From assembly GCF_001280085.1 (NCBI RefSeq), contig NZ_LGED01000255.1, positions 1-50,536 of the forward strand: a stretch of 50,536 bases of DNA, read 5' to 3'. The stretch comes from Saccharothrix sp. NRRL B-16348. Its GTDB lineage: Bacteria; Actinomycetota; Actinomycetes; Mycobacteriales; Pseudonocardiaceae. Positions 37,138 to 45,573 of this stretch are shown here, piece by piece; position 1 is the stretch's first letter; every line of letters starts with the position of its first letter. The position numbers were made by a program, and so were the translations under genes. The notes under the pieces were generated by a model, which had not been told where the DNA came from, did not search any database, and worked only from the letters and a program-made list of their open reading frames with translations.

Positions 37138-39033
37138 TCAGACCAGCCGGTGTACGCGGTGCAGAACCTCCTCGAGGAACTTCGGGGCTGGTGACCCGAT
37201 GCGACGGGCGGCGATGAGGTAGAGCAGGGCGTTCTTCTTGTTGCCCGTCGCCAGCCCGGCTTCGACGACCTGGTCGAGCTGGTCCACCCAGCCGGCCCAC
37301 TGCTCTTCGAGCAAGGGTTCGAGGGTGTCTTCGAGCACGGCGTAACGCGCGTGTGCGGCGGTCTCGGGGAAGTCCTCCTCCTCGTCGGCCTCCAGGTACG
37401 CCAGCATCTTGCGGTTGTCGGCCGCGTCCTTGCGGGCCTGCGTGGTGACGTCCTGCTCCGAGCGCCCGTTACGGCGCATTCGTGCGCTGTTGTCCTTGTC
37501 ACCGTCGAACATGGCGTAGCAGGGGACGCCCAGCTCAGCCAGGACGGCGTGCCCTAGCATGACGCCGTACTTGCCGCCCATGTCCACGACGGTGATCCCG
37601 CTGCCGAGCAGGGAGGTCACGGTCGACTTCTCTGCCAGGCCTTCCAGCACGGCCTTGTCGCTGGTGCCTTCGACCAGCACGGCGGCGTTGGAGAACAAGG
37701 CCTCGGAGAGCTTGGTGGCGGCGACGGCGTCGAGTTGGGAACTGACGTTGTGGTGGTAGCCGGACAGTCGCTTCTCCACCTCCGCGATCGACGTGGACCG
37801 CACCGACACCTTGGGTGCGTGTCCGTCCGCGGCTCGCGCCTCCCTGGTGATGCGCCGCACCTGGTCGAAGTTGCCCGCGTCAACGAAGTAAGGGCTGTGG
37901 GTGGCGTACGCGATCTGGATGTTCTGACTCGAGTCATCGGCGAGCTTGCGCAGCACTGAAGCGAACGCGCGGGCCTGGACGGGGTGCTGGAACAGCTCGG
38001 GTTCCTCGATGGCCAGGCAGATGGCGCCCTCTCCCCTGCTCGCCATGCCGCGATCGGCAAGCAGATGCAGGGCGGAGACCAGCAACGTGCGCTGAAAGCC
38101 GTGCCCCTGCTTCTCCACCGGAGTACCGATCTTGGAGTCCATCACCGACAGGGTGAACTGCGTGCGCGGCGGTTTGATCTCCTGCTTGGCCGCCTGCACC
38201 ACCACGGTCCTGCCCACCGTGAACTGGCTCACCGACGTGGACAGTGCGGCGGACAGGTCCTCCAGCTGCTGCCTGAAGTTGCGGTCGAAAATCTCCTCCT
38301 GGCGCGCCTCCACCGACGCCGTCAGTTCGCGGATGTCCTCGTCGGCCGCCGACCGGTCCACGGTCCGCTCCAAGATCCTGCCGATCAGGGCAGTGCGACC
38401 GTCCCGCGACTCCTCGCTCGCACGCATGTCGGCGCTCACGAAGACGTAGTCGAACAGACCTGACATCACCGCCTGCCCGGCGAAGCCGAACAGGTTGGTC
38501 ACGGTCACCGCCGAGTCCTCCAGCCTGTTCGAGTTCTCCAGCTCCCACGTCTTCAGCGCCTGCTCGCAGGCGTCCTTACTCCTCCACGCAGGCAGTTCCA
38601 AAGCCGGGTCGGTGGCACGGAGCTCCTGGTAGAGCCGCTTCATCTCGGTGGCACTCGGCGCCTTGCGGACGGCATCGAAACCGGGAAAAGTCCGCGCGTT
38701 GCCGCTCATCATCTCCGAGCCGTCCACGTCCCGGATCTTCCAGATCACGCACCGGTCGGACTCCACCGTGACGTGCTTGCCCAGCCTGTCCCGATCAGTC
38801 TCGGTGAGACGGTCGAACTCCACCTCCACCGACACCTTGCCGTCGGTGCCGTGGGTGCGGTCGTCGTCGACGAGATCGGATGCCTTGGCACCGTTGAAGA
38901 ACCAGTCCAGCGCTCGCAGAACAGTCGACTTGCCCACGCCATTCGGACCGATCAACGTCGTCACGTCGTCGAAGTGGACCTCGACGTCCTCCAGACAGCG
39001 GAAGTTCTTGATCCGAACTCTGGCGATCCTCAC
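37138..39033 (-). CDS. OLD-family ATP-dependent nuclease (ABC ATPase plus TOPRIM)
   Basis: Start GTG 39033 (VRIARVRIKNFRCLEDVEV), chosen because OLD proteins begin with this strand. The ORF is open to 39150 but that extension is Cys/Pro-rich and overlaps a hairpin. Walker A GPNGVGKST is at residues 29-37; a coiled-coil-like middle (ASVEARQEEIFDRNFRQQLE) precedes the signature/Walker B region CLAIEEPELFQHP and the switch His ATHSPYF. The C-terminal TOPRIM domain has AAVLVEGTSDKAVLEGLA and AMFDGDKDNS, the metal-binding Glu and DxD. 631 residues is normal. No UvrD-like helicase (Gabija) or other defence partner is adjacent. Probably anti-phage or DNA repair. Confidence 0.85.
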   Translation of the reverse strand: MRIARVRIKNFRCLEDVEVHFDDVTTLIGPNGVGKSTVLRALDWFFNGAKASDLVDDDRTHGTDGKVSVEVEFDRLTETDRDRLGKHVTVESDRCVIWKIRDVDGSEMMSGNARTFPGFDAVRKAPSATEMKRLYQELRATDPALELPAWRSKDACEQALKTWELENSNRLEDSAVTVTNLFGFAGQAVMSGLFDYVFVSADMRASEESRDGRTALIGRILERTVDRSAADEDIRELTASVEARQEEIFDRNFRQQLEDLSAALSTSVSQFTVGRTVVVQAAKQEIKPPRTQFTLSVMDSKIGTPVEKQGHGFQRTLLVSALHLLADRGMASRGEGAICLAIEEPELFQHPVQARAFASVLRKLADDSSQNIQIAYATHSPYFVDAGNFDQVRRITREARAADGHAPKVSVRSTSIAEVEKRLSGYHHNVSSQLDAVAATKLSEALFSNAAVLVEGTSDKAVLEGLAEKSTVTSLLGSGITVVDMGGKYGVMLGHAVLAELGVPCYAMFDGDKDNSARMRRNGRSEQDVTTQARKDAADNRKMLAYLEADEEEDFPETAAHARYAVLEDTLEPLLEEQWAGWVDQLDQVVEAGLATGNKKNALLYLIAARRIGSPAPKFLEEVLHRVHRLV

Positions 39034-39136
39034 CGCGGGCGATTCCCAACTCTCGTCACAGCAGACAGCCGGGCAGATGATCACGCCCGGCACGTTGTGG
39101 ATCACATCGACGGGAACGCGATCTTCGCTACACGAT

Positions 39137-39172
39137 CGATCCCCCTTCACCCGAAAGAGTGAAGGGGGATCG
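39137..39172. terminator. Hairpin between VKOR and OLD genes
   Basis: CGATCCCCCTTCAC, 8 bases, GTGAAGGGGGATCG: 14-bp perfect stem, 85 bases past the VKOR stop. It separates the disulfide operon from the OLD gene. Confidence 0.7.
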
Positions 39173-39256
39173 AATCATCGGAGGCTTTCGCGTCGGAGGG
39201 ATCGCTGCAGCGCGGTGGTACCGGATCCGATCCCTCGCACCCGGTACCGCCCTTGG

Positions 39257-39847
39257 TCAGAGCAAACTCAACCAGTAGCTCCAGAAGGCCTGCAGGACCA
39301 GTAGCACGATCGCCGCGTACCAGACGGTGAGGATGACGCCGTGGTAGCCGGTCGCGAGAGCTGCGAGCCGTCGTGGTGCGGGGAGATGTCCCTCGCCGAG
39401 GTTGTGCACGGTGATGTACCAGAACACAGGGATCGTTACGGCCCATACGATCATGCAGTAGGGGCAGAGTGCGCCGATGACGTAGAGGCTCTGGTAGATC
39501 AGCCAGTGCACGAAGACGACGCCGAGGAGCGTCCCGGCCTGGAGCCCGAGCCAGAACCAGCGAGGCAGTGAGCCGCCCGCGAGGACCACGACGCCGATGG
39601 TGACCACGATGGCGAAGCCGACGATCCCCAGCAGCGGGTTGGGGAACCCGAACACCTCGGCTTGGGCGGTGCGCATGATCGAACCGCAGCTGAGGATCGG
39701 GTCGATGCTGCACGTGGGAATGTAGTCGGGGTTCTTCAGCAGGGTGGTCTTCTCGACGGTGAGCACGAATGCGGCGACCAGGCCGACTGCTCCCCCGGCG
39801 GTGAGCACCCAGGGGAGCAGTCGGGTCGTGAAGGCCGTCGGGTTCAC
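39257..39847 (-). CDS. Vitamin K epoxide reductase-family membrane protein
   Basis: 196 residues from GTG 39847, whose first bases overlap the stop of the DsbA-like gene (GTGA). Five hydrophobic helices are seen, starting LLPWVLTAGGAVGLVAAFVL. The loop cysteines are in YIPTCSIDPILSCGSIM, and the redox pair is CPYC in VIGALCPYCMIVWAV. VKOR homologues pass electrons from DsbA-like thiol oxidases to quinone, so this protein should regenerate the upstream DsbA. The operon order DsbA-VKOR and the four-base overlap support this. Confidence 0.88.
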   Translation of the reverse strand: MNPTAFTTRLLPWVLTAGGAVGLVAAFVLTVEKTTLLKNPDYIPTCSIDPILSCGSIMRTAQAEVFGFPNPLLGIVGFAIVVTIGVVVLAGGSLPRWFWLGLQAGTLLGVVFVHWLIYQSLYVIGALCPYCMIVWAVTIPVFWYITVHNLGEGHLPAPRRLAALATGYHGVILTVWYAAIVLLVLQAFWSYWLSLL

Positions 39848-40512
39848 TTGGTGAGTTCCCGGTCGATCACGGCCTTGAGCGCCTCGTAGGTGGGGTTGCC
39901 CTGGAACATGGTGCCGTTGACGAAGAACGTCGGGGTTCCCCGCACGTTGAGCGCGACCCCGTCGTCCCAGTCCTTGCGCACGCGTTCCCGTACGGCCGGG
40001 TCGTCGAGGTCTGTCTCGAACTTGGTCACGTCCAGACCGAGGGCTTGGGCGAACCCGACGAACGCCTCCCGCTGGGGCTCCTGCTTCTCGCCCCAGGTCG
40101 GTTGCGTCTCGTACATCGCCCGGTACATCAGTTCGAGCTTGCCCTGCCTGCCCGCGGCCTCCACCGCGCGGGCGGCGAGTTCGGCGTTGCGGTGGCTGGG
40201 GATCGGGAAGTACCGCATCACGAACGACACGCGGTCGCCGTACTCCGCCCTCAGCTTCTCGACGCCGGGGAACGCCGCCCGACACGCCTCGCACTCCAGG
40301 TCCAGGAACTCCACGACGGTGACCTTGGCATCGGCGGTCCCGGACAACCGGTGACTGTCCGGGCGCACCAGCTGGGCGGACGTACCGACATCCGGCTGCC
40401 CACCCGCCGTGGCAGGTGGCGTGTCGTCGGGGCGGTTGAGCAGCGCGAACGCTGCGACGACCGCGACCACGACGGCGATCACGACCAGTGAGACCTTCGC
40501 GTTCTTCGTCAT
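39844..40512 (-). CDS. DsbA-like membrane-anchored thiol-disulfide oxidoreductase
   Basis: 222 residues from ATG 40512; GTG 40524 is an alternative. One N-terminal anchor helix (VSLVVIAVVVAVVAAFALL) is followed by the thioredoxin domain: DAKVTVVEFLDLECEACRAA with active-site CEAC. Then come a helical insertion (FPIPSHRNAELAARAVEAAG), the cis-Pro loop VRGTPTFFVNGTMF and the end helix EALKAVIDREL. It introduces disulfides in exported proteins. It is coupled to VKOR by a 4-base overlap. Confidence 0.88.
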   Translation of the reverse strand: MTKNAKVSLVVIAVVVAVVAAFALLNRPDDTPPATAGGQPDVGTSAQLVRPDSHRLSGTADAKVTVVEFLDLECEACRAAFPGVEKLRAEYGDRVSFVMRYFPIPSHRNAELAARAVEAAGRQGKLELMYRAMYETQPTWGEKQEPQREAFVGFAQALGLDVTKFETDLDDPAVRERVRKDWDDGVALNVRGTPTFFVNGTMFQGNPTYEALKAVIDRELTK

Positions 40513-40846
40513 CTTCAGTTCCACTTCGGTTGCTGTGGCAAGTCGGTATGGGGGTGATGGCCTGCGGAAATGGGCTGAGCGGGAGCGCGACCGCTTCCCG
40601 CCGGAGGGACCGGTGGCAGGCAGGCCGCGCCGGCAGCTCGGTGATGGTGAGCCAGGTTCCGAGCACGACCACGACGTGGCAGGGACTGATGTCCCACTCC
40701 TGTGGAGGTGCGGCTCGGCAGCGTGGATCAGCGGCGACACTTCGCTCGCCCGGTATGCGTCGGGATGGGAAGGCACGGCTGCTGCGCGCAGCTCCGTCAG
40801 GCGCGACCACGTGCCAGGGCTGCCGCCCTGGACGTACGAGTCGCTC
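40513..40846. other. Intergenic between DUF6153 and DsbA genes
   Basis: No gene recognised; the long frame crossing it is only an upstream extension of the DsbA ORF with Arg/Ser/Pro-rich content. Confidence 0.4.
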
Positions 40847-41242
40847 CTATGTGCGCAATATGCAGAGCTGTGCCAGGCGGGGCGCTGGGAGGTGCACCCG
40901 GGGCAGCGAGACGGCGTGCAGTCGCACCGCCGCGTACAGCAGCGCGAGTGGGCGGCGCAGACCAAGAACCGCCAGCAGGGCGGCCACGAGCAGCATCAGG
41001 CAGGCGCCGATCGCGCCGCCGCGATGCGCGGGAGCCTCCTCCGTGCGGAGGCCGTCCAGCGGTTCGTCCGGGTGGGCGTCCACGACGGAGGTGGCTGCTC
41101 CGGTGGGGCAGCACTCCGCAGGCGGGAAGCCGGCCGCGCACGCCGAGTTCTGCAGCAGCACGATCCCGATGACGGCGACGAGCACGGCCAGGAACCGCAC
41201 GAGCTTCACTCGCGCAGGGGTCTCCGGGCCCGTCGTCGACAC
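40847..41242 (-). CDS. DUF6153-like small membrane protein
   Basis: 131 residues from GTG 41242. Helix 1 (VRFLAVLVAVIGIVLLQNSA), an extracytoplasmic loop with CC (PAECCPTGAATS) and several His/Asp, helix 2 (IGACLMLLVAALLAVLGL) and the basic C-terminus RVHLPAPRLAQLCILRT. The layout matches DUF6153, often found near copper or other metal-resistance genes in actinobacteria (recalled). It is divergent from the ArsR-ATPase operon, sharing its 110-base promoter region. Confidence 0.7.
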   Translation of the reverse strand: MSTTGPETPARVKLVRFLAVLVAVIGIVLLQNSACAAGFPPAECCPTGAATSVVDAHPDEPLDGLRTEEAPAHRGGAIGACLMLLVAALLAVLGLRRPLALLYAAVRLHAVSLPRVHLPAPRLAQLCILRT

Positions 41243-41296
41243 GCTCCCAGGTTAGCCACCGCCTGTCGTGCTGCTGTGAACCTGGCGGGCCGTGAC

Positions 41297-41312
41297 ATCA
41301 ACGGATGTTGAT
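41297..41312. promoter_or_regulatory. ArsR-type operator, upstream copy
   Basis: ATCAAC, 4 bases, GTTGAT: perfect 6-bp inverted repeat in the divergent region between DUF6153 and the ArsR-type gene. The same arms recur at 41331-41354. Confidence 0.55.
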
Positions 41313-41330
41313 ATGAGTCTTGCCGGCCAT

Positions 41331-41354
41331 ATCAACAGGTATTAGTTTGTTGAT
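41331..41354. promoter_or_regulatory. ArsR-type operator abutting the ArsR start
   Basis: ATCAAC at 41331-41336 and GTTGAT at 41349-41354 form the same arms as the upstream copy with a 12-base spacer. The right arm ends directly at the GTG, and no ribosome binding site is visible, which suggests a leaderless, autoregulated transcript. Confidence 0.55.
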
Positions 41355-41756
41355 GTGAGCGATGAGCGTGACACCTGCGATCTGCTGTGCTTGGACCTGC
41401 CCCACGCGGAAGAGATCCGAGCCGGCCTGCCCGAGCTGCCCGCGGTCGAACAGGCAGCCGTTGCGGCCCGCGCGTTGGGCGACCCGACCCGGTTGACCAT
41501 CGCCGCGGCCCTGCTGTCGGGCACCGAGCTGTGCGTGTGCGACATGGCGTGGGTGGTCGGGCAGGCACAGAACCTGGTGTCGCACCACCTGCGGCTGCTG
41601 CGCACGGCCGGTCTCGTGACGGCCCGACGGGACCGCCGCATGGTCATGCACTCGTTGACCGAACGCGGCCGTTCCCTGGTCATCGCGGTGTTGGGTGACA
41701 ACGAAGTGCCCGTCGAGCGCGACAAGGTCGATGTGAAGGGCAGAAGCCATGTCTGA
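41355..41756 (+). CDS. ArsR-family metal sensor (CmtR/CadC-like)
   Basis: 133 residues from GTG 41355 (VSDERDTCDLLCLD). N-terminal Cys (DTCDLLC), then a winged helix: ARALGDPTRLTIAAALLSG, TELCVCDMAWVVGQAQNLVS, HHLRLLRTAGLVTARRDRRM. The ELCVCD motif in the recognition-helix region is the cadmium/lead/zinc-sensing signature. Its stop overlaps the ATPase start by eight bases, so the two are co-transcribed and the sensor should derepress the pump when metal binds. Confidence 0.87.
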   Translation: MSDERDTCDLLCLDLPHAEEIRAGLPELPAVEQAAVAARALGDPTRLTIAAALLSGTELCVCDMAWVVGQAQNLVSHHLRLLRTAGLVTARRDRRMVMHSLTERGRSLVIAVLGDNEVPVERDKVDVKGRSHV

Positions 41757-43743
41757 CGCGTGCTGCGGTCCCCAGGAGGAGCAGCCGACCGAGGCCGAGG
41801 CAGACCACGGCCCACAGCGGTTGTGGCAGGTCCGAGAGCTCCAGTTCGCCGCCGGCGCGGCCGCACTGCTCGTCGCGGGTTGGCTCATCGGACTGACGGG
41901 CGCGGAGCGGATCGGCACCTGGCTCCAGCTGGCATCCGCGGTTGTCGGTGCCGCGACGTTCGTGCCCGGCGCGCTGCGCAACGTGCTGCGCCGCAGGGTG
42001 GGCGTGGGCACGCTGATGACCATCGCCGCGATCGGCGCGGTCGCCCTCGGCGAGATCACCGAGGCGGCGATGCTGGGCGTGCTGTTCTCCATCGCCGAGG
42101 GCCTGGAGCACTACGCCATCGCCCGCACCCGTCGCGGCCTGCGCGCGCTGCTCGGCCTGGTGCCACCTACCGCGACCGTGCTGCGCGACGGCACCGAGGT
42201 GCGCGTGTCGCCGAACGAGCTGGTGCTCGGCGACCGCATGGTCCTGCGGCCCGGGGAACGCGCGGCCACGGACGGTGTGATCCGCGCCGGGCACACCAGC
42301 CTGGACCTGTCGGCCATCACGGGCGAGTCGGTCCCGGTCGAGGCCGGTGTCGGCGCCGTCGTGCACGCCGGGGCCATCAACGGCGGTGGCGCGATCGAGG
42401 TCGAGGTGACCGCCTTGGCGGCGGACTCCTCGTTGGCCCGCATCGTCCACATCGTCGAGGAGGCTCAGGAGCGCAAGGGAACTGGGCAGCGCCTGGCCGA
42501 CCGCATCGCCCGCCCCCTCGTCCCCGCGATCATGGTTCTCGCGGTGGCCATCGCCGGGTTCGGCGCGCTGCTCGGCGACCCGATGCTGTGGTTGGAGCGG
42601 GCGCTGGTGGTGCTCGTCGCGGCCTCCCCGTGCGCGCTGGCGATCTCGGTGCCGCTGACCGTGGTGGCCGCCGTCGGTGCGGCCAGTCGCCAGGGCGCGC
42701 TGATCAAGGGCGGCGCGGCGCTGGAAGAACTCGGCCGCATCGGCACCGTCGCGTTGGACAAGACCGGCACCCTGACCCGGAACACCCCTCAGGTCGTCGC
42801 CGTCATCGCCGTCGAGGGCGGCTCACGCGACGACGTCCTGGACGCCGCGGCCTCGCTCGAAGCACGCAGCGAGCACTCACTGGCCCGCGCCGTCCTCGCC
42901 GCAACAGGTGAGGTGAGCCCCGCGGAGGACGTTACCGCCGTCCCAGGCCACGGCCTGCGTGGACAGCGTGACGGCACTTCCCTGCGCCTGGGCAAGCCCG
43001 GCTGGGTCGACCCCGGTCCTCTCGGCGGCGAGGTCGAGCGGCTCCAAGCGGCCGGTGCCACCGTCGTGCTGGTCGAGCGGGACGACATCCTGCTCGGCGC
43101 GATCGCGGTCCGCGACGAACTGCGCCCCGAAGCCGGCGAGGTGATCAGCCGATTGCATGAGCTGAACATCGGCACCGCGATGCTCACCGGCGACAACACC
43201 CGCACCGCCACCGCCCTGGCCACCCGCGCCGGCATCACCGAGGTCCACGCCGAACTGCTGCCCGAGGACAAGGCGTCCCTGGTCACCCGCCTGCGCAACG
43301 GCCGCGGCATCGCCATGGTCGGCGACGGCGTCAACGACGCACCCGCCCTGGCCACCGCCGACGTCGGCATCGCCATGGGCGCTATGGGCACCGACGTGGC
43401 CATCGAAACCGCCGACGTCGCGTTGATGGGCGAAGACCTCCGCCACCTGCCCCAGGTGCTCGCCCACGCCCGCCACGCCCGCAAGGTGATGCTGCAGAAC
43501 GTGGGCCTGTCGCTGGCCATCATCGGCGTGCTCATCCCGCTGGCCGCGTTCGGCGTGCTCGGCTTGGCCACCGTGGTCTTCATCCACGAGTCCGCCGAGG
43601 TGCTGGTCATCGCCAACGCCATCCGAGCCGCCAAGTCCACGCCACTGCCCGAGGTAGTGGTCGAGACGCCCGCCGTGCCACAGGCGCTCACCCTCACGAC
43701 CACGCCCGCCAAAGGCGGATCCGGATGCTGTGACGCCTGCTGA
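41749..43743 (+). CDS. P1B-type heavy-metal-exporting ATPase (SPC, P1B-4-like)
   Basis: 664 residues. N-terminal soft-metal Cys (DACCGPQ) and C-terminal CCDAC are terminal metal-binding tails. Six or more TM helices; actuator motif TGES within LSAITGESVPVEAG, phosphorylation Asp337 in DKTGTLT, MLTGDN and MVGDGVNDAPALA. The membrane metal site is S293-P294-C295 with H613-E-S in VVFIHESAEVLVI, the SPC plus HE(G/S) combination of the P1B-4 group (Co, Zn, Cd, Ni or Fe efflux) rather than the CPC of copper pumps. It has no classical HMA domain. Metal identity remains inference. Confidence 0.9.
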   Translation: MSDACCGPQEEQPTEAEADHGPQRLWQVRELQFAAGAAALLVAGWLIGLTGAERIGTWLQLASAVVGAATFVPGALRNVLRRRVGVGTLMTIAAIGAVALGEITEAAMLGVLFSIAEGLEHYAIARTRRGLRALLGLVPPTATVLRDGTEVRVSPNELVLGDRMVLRPGERAATDGVIRAGHTSLDLSAITGESVPVEAGVGAVVHAGAINGGGAIEVEVTALAADSSLARIVHIVEEAQERKGTGQRLADRIARPLVPAIMVLAVAIAGFGALLGDPMLWLERALVVLVAASPCALAISVPLTVVAAVGAASRQGALIKGGAALEELGRIGTVALDKTGTLTRNTPQVVAVIAVEGGSRDDVLDAAASLEARSEHSLARAVLAATGEVSPAEDVTAVPGHGLRGQRDGTSLRLGKPGWVDPGPLGGEVERLQAAGATVVLVERDDILLGAIAVRDELRPEAGEVISRLHELNIGTAMLTGDNTRTATALATRAGITEVHAELLPEDKASLVTRLRNGRGIAMVGDGVNDAPALATADVGIAMGAMGTDVAIETADVALMGEDLRHLPQVLAHARHARKVMLQNVGLSLAIIGVLIPLAAFGVLGLATVVFIHESAEVLVIANAIRAAKSTPLPEVVVETPAVPQALTLTTTPAKGGSGCCDAC

Positions 43744-44094
43744 CGTCGACACCGTTCCCACTCACCCACGAGCATGCGGGAACTGATGCCGCACCCTCAC
43801 CGGTCGGTGCCGACGCTGCAATGAATGGCGGCATGTCGGAAAGTGAGCGCATGGTGCCGAGCACTCGGCTCGCACCATGCGCTTCCGACAGTCGACTGGC
43901 CCCTCGCGGAGTTCGCACCTCATCATCGAGGACGACGCGGACCCGCAGGCCGTGCTCGAACAGGCGCAGTCCCTAGAGGCCGGCTAGTACCACCCTCCAA
44001 CACGCCACCTTGCAGGTCGAGTCGCAGGACGCGGTTCGCAGCTGCCACGAACTCTCCTGGTGACCGATGATCTGTTCTTGGCGGTGGGTTCGGA
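43744..44094. other. Intergenic after the ATPase gene
   Basis: Apart from the hairpin at 43834-43890, no gene or repeat is seen. Confidence 0.4.
43834..43890 (+). terminator. Imperfect hairpin after the ATPase gene
   Basis: TGTCGGAA, a bulge, GCGCATGGTG on the left pair with CACCATGCGC and TTCCGACA on the right; the stem exceeds 18 bp with one 5-base bulge. About 90 bases past the stop. Confidence 0.6.
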
Positions 44095-44380
44095 TTGCGA
44101 GCCTTGGTGCACCGACGTCGCACCGGGTCGTCGGGCTTCCGCGGGATCAGCGGCCGTCCCGGCTCGGCCGAGTGGACGGGCGGAGTGTTGTTCATCGCGG
44201 CCGTCGTCGTGGGCATGCTCGCCCCGGTGCTGCAGATGTTCGACGTACTGGCGCCGTTGACGTTGCCGGCCGCCGTCAACATCGCGGGTGCCGTGATCGC
44301 AGCGATCGGCACCGTAGCGACCGTGGCTGCTCAGGAGGCGATGGGCGCGTCCTGGCGCGTCGGCGTGGACAGCCACGGTG
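44095..44380 (+). pseudogene. Isoprenylcysteine methyltransferase-like protein, truncated by IS
   Basis: The frame reads RTGSSGFRGISGRPGSAEWT, GVLFIAAVVVGMLAPVLQMF and AQEAMGASWRVGVD, the N-terminal half of actinobacterial ICMT-family membrane methyltransferases (in which MG-SWR-GVD is conserved). Immediately after GVD it passes into transposase-derived sequence. The catalytic C-terminal half (SAM-binding) is missing. The authentic start is unclear upstream of 44095. Confidence 0.6.
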
Positions 44381-44667
44381 CCGCTGGTGAAGATGCCACC
44401 ACGGTGTCCACGAGCCAACGCCCACGCCGAGCGGTTCGCCGGACCGTCCGACGCGAAGTCACGACCACCTGCTCATCCTCAACGAACACCATCTGCGAGC
44501 GGCGCTGTAGCGCTACGCGAACCACTACAACCACCATCGACCACACCAAGCCCTACAACTCGCACCACCACGACCGGACCGGCCGATCGCAGAGTCGAGC
44601 TGCACGTCGATACGTCGCCGACCGGTCCTACGGCCTCATCAACGAGTACGAAGCCACAGCCGCCTAA
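44381..44667 (+). mobile_element. Transposase C-terminal relic
   Basis: Frames in succession give CPRANAHAERFAG, ALRYANHYNHHRPHQAL and YGLINEYEATA, the terminal motifs of the same integrase-core IS family as at 13151-13790, with several shifts. It joins directly to the truncated methyltransferase. Confidence 0.65.
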
Positions 44668-44990
44668 CCGCAGGTCGAACTACGTGGCCGACTTTCGGGC
44701 ACCCCACAGGCTCCTCCAGCCGACCACGATGACGGTGCACCAGCTTCAGGTCGTGGACGACGAGCTACCCGAGTGCGCTCACGAGCTCAGCATGGACATG
44801 ATCGCCGCGTTCGAAGGCGTCATCCCGTGTGATGAACGGCGCAGACCGCCCGAGCGGGCCGATGCAGAGGTATTGCGTTCGCGATGGTGGTGTGAGTTGT
44901 GGGTGCTGGTCGATGCCCCGTGGCGGCAACCAGCCACCAGTGTGGATCCGTGTACTGCACCCGGCCGTGACCGACCGACGCGTCCTTGAC
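44668..44990. other. Intergenic, no gene seen
   Basis: Open frames here continue from the IS relic or are antisense. A plus-strand stretch (PECAHELSMDMIAAFEGVIP) is protein-like but is not recognised and has no start or ribosome binding site. Confidence 0.3.
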
Positions 44991-45539
44991 TCAGTGGTGG
45001 TAGGCGTGGACGACTGCATGTCCGCGGCCACGGCCGATGAGCCACTTGTTCACCGGCACCGTGACGACGAAGGCAACCGCGAAAGCGAACGCGAGCGCAC
45101 CCCAGAACAGCACGCTGGCCAAGCCCGCTTCCATCGCACCGGGCACCACCAGCATCACACCGTTGTCAATGACCTCCATGACGATGATGGACACGGTGTC
45201 CGCCGCCAGCGCGACCTTCAGCGCCTGGCGGAAGCCGACACCGGCCTTGAGCACGCCGCGCATCGTCAACGCGTAGCCGAAGACGAAGGCCAGCGCGACG
45301 GCCAACGCGATCGTGGCGAGGCTGCCCCAGCCCAGCGCCGTACCGATCACCATCCCCAGCACTTCACCGATGGCGCAACCCGTCAAGCAGTGCAGGGTTG
45401 CCGAAGCGGCCATACCCCAACTGACACCTCCGGCATGAGCCTGATGACCCTCGTGGTCCTCGTGCCCTTGATGGGTCGCATGCCCATGCTGGTGCCCGGA
45501 ATCACTCTCGTGACTGTGCTGGTGGTGCTCCTGCTGCAT
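44991..45539 (-). CDS. DUF4396-like membrane protein with His-rich N-terminus
   Basis: 182 residues from ATG 45539, with GGGGAG seven bases upstream. The first 50 residues are His-rich (HHQHSHESDSGHQHGH, HEDHEGHQAH), a likely soft- or borderline-metal-binding tail. Four helices follow, with a Cys pair in the first (ATLHCLTGCAIGEVLG), then IALAVALAFVFGYALTM, DTVSIIVMEVIDNGVMLVV and ALAFAFAVAFVVTVPVNKWL. A CsoR-like palindrome covers its promoter, pointing to copper. Role in transport is inferred, not known. Confidence 0.8.
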   Translation of the reverse strand: MQQEHHQHSHESDSGHQHGHATHQGHEDHEGHQAHAGGVSWGMAASATLHCLTGCAIGEVLGMVIGTALGWGSLATIALAVALAFVFGYALTMRGVLKAGVGFRQALKVALAADTVSIIVMEVIDNGVMLVVPGAMEAGLASVLFWGALAFAFAVAFVVTVPVNKWLIGRGRGHAVVHAYHH

Positions 45540-45552
45540 GTCAACTCCCCGA

Positions 45553-45558
45553 ATTATA
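45553..45558 (-). promoter_or_regulatory. -10 hexamer of the DUF4396 gene
   Basis: TATAAT (read on the minus strand) lies 13 bases before the ATG, directly beside the CsoR-like palindrome. The palindrome would therefore block RNA polymerase when occupied. Confidence 0.55.
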
Positions 45559-45573
45559 TACCCCCAGGGGGTA
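45559..45573. promoter_or_regulatory. CsoR-type operator
   Basis: TACCCCCAGGGGGTA: a perfect inverted repeat except for the central base. It is the form recognised by CsoR-family copper (or related) repressors. No csoR gene is in the window. Confidence 0.7.

Noticed and set aside
37138..39033. Gabija or PARIS defence system
   Set aside because: Only the OLD-like component is present; no UvrD-type helicase or AriB-like gene is adjacent.
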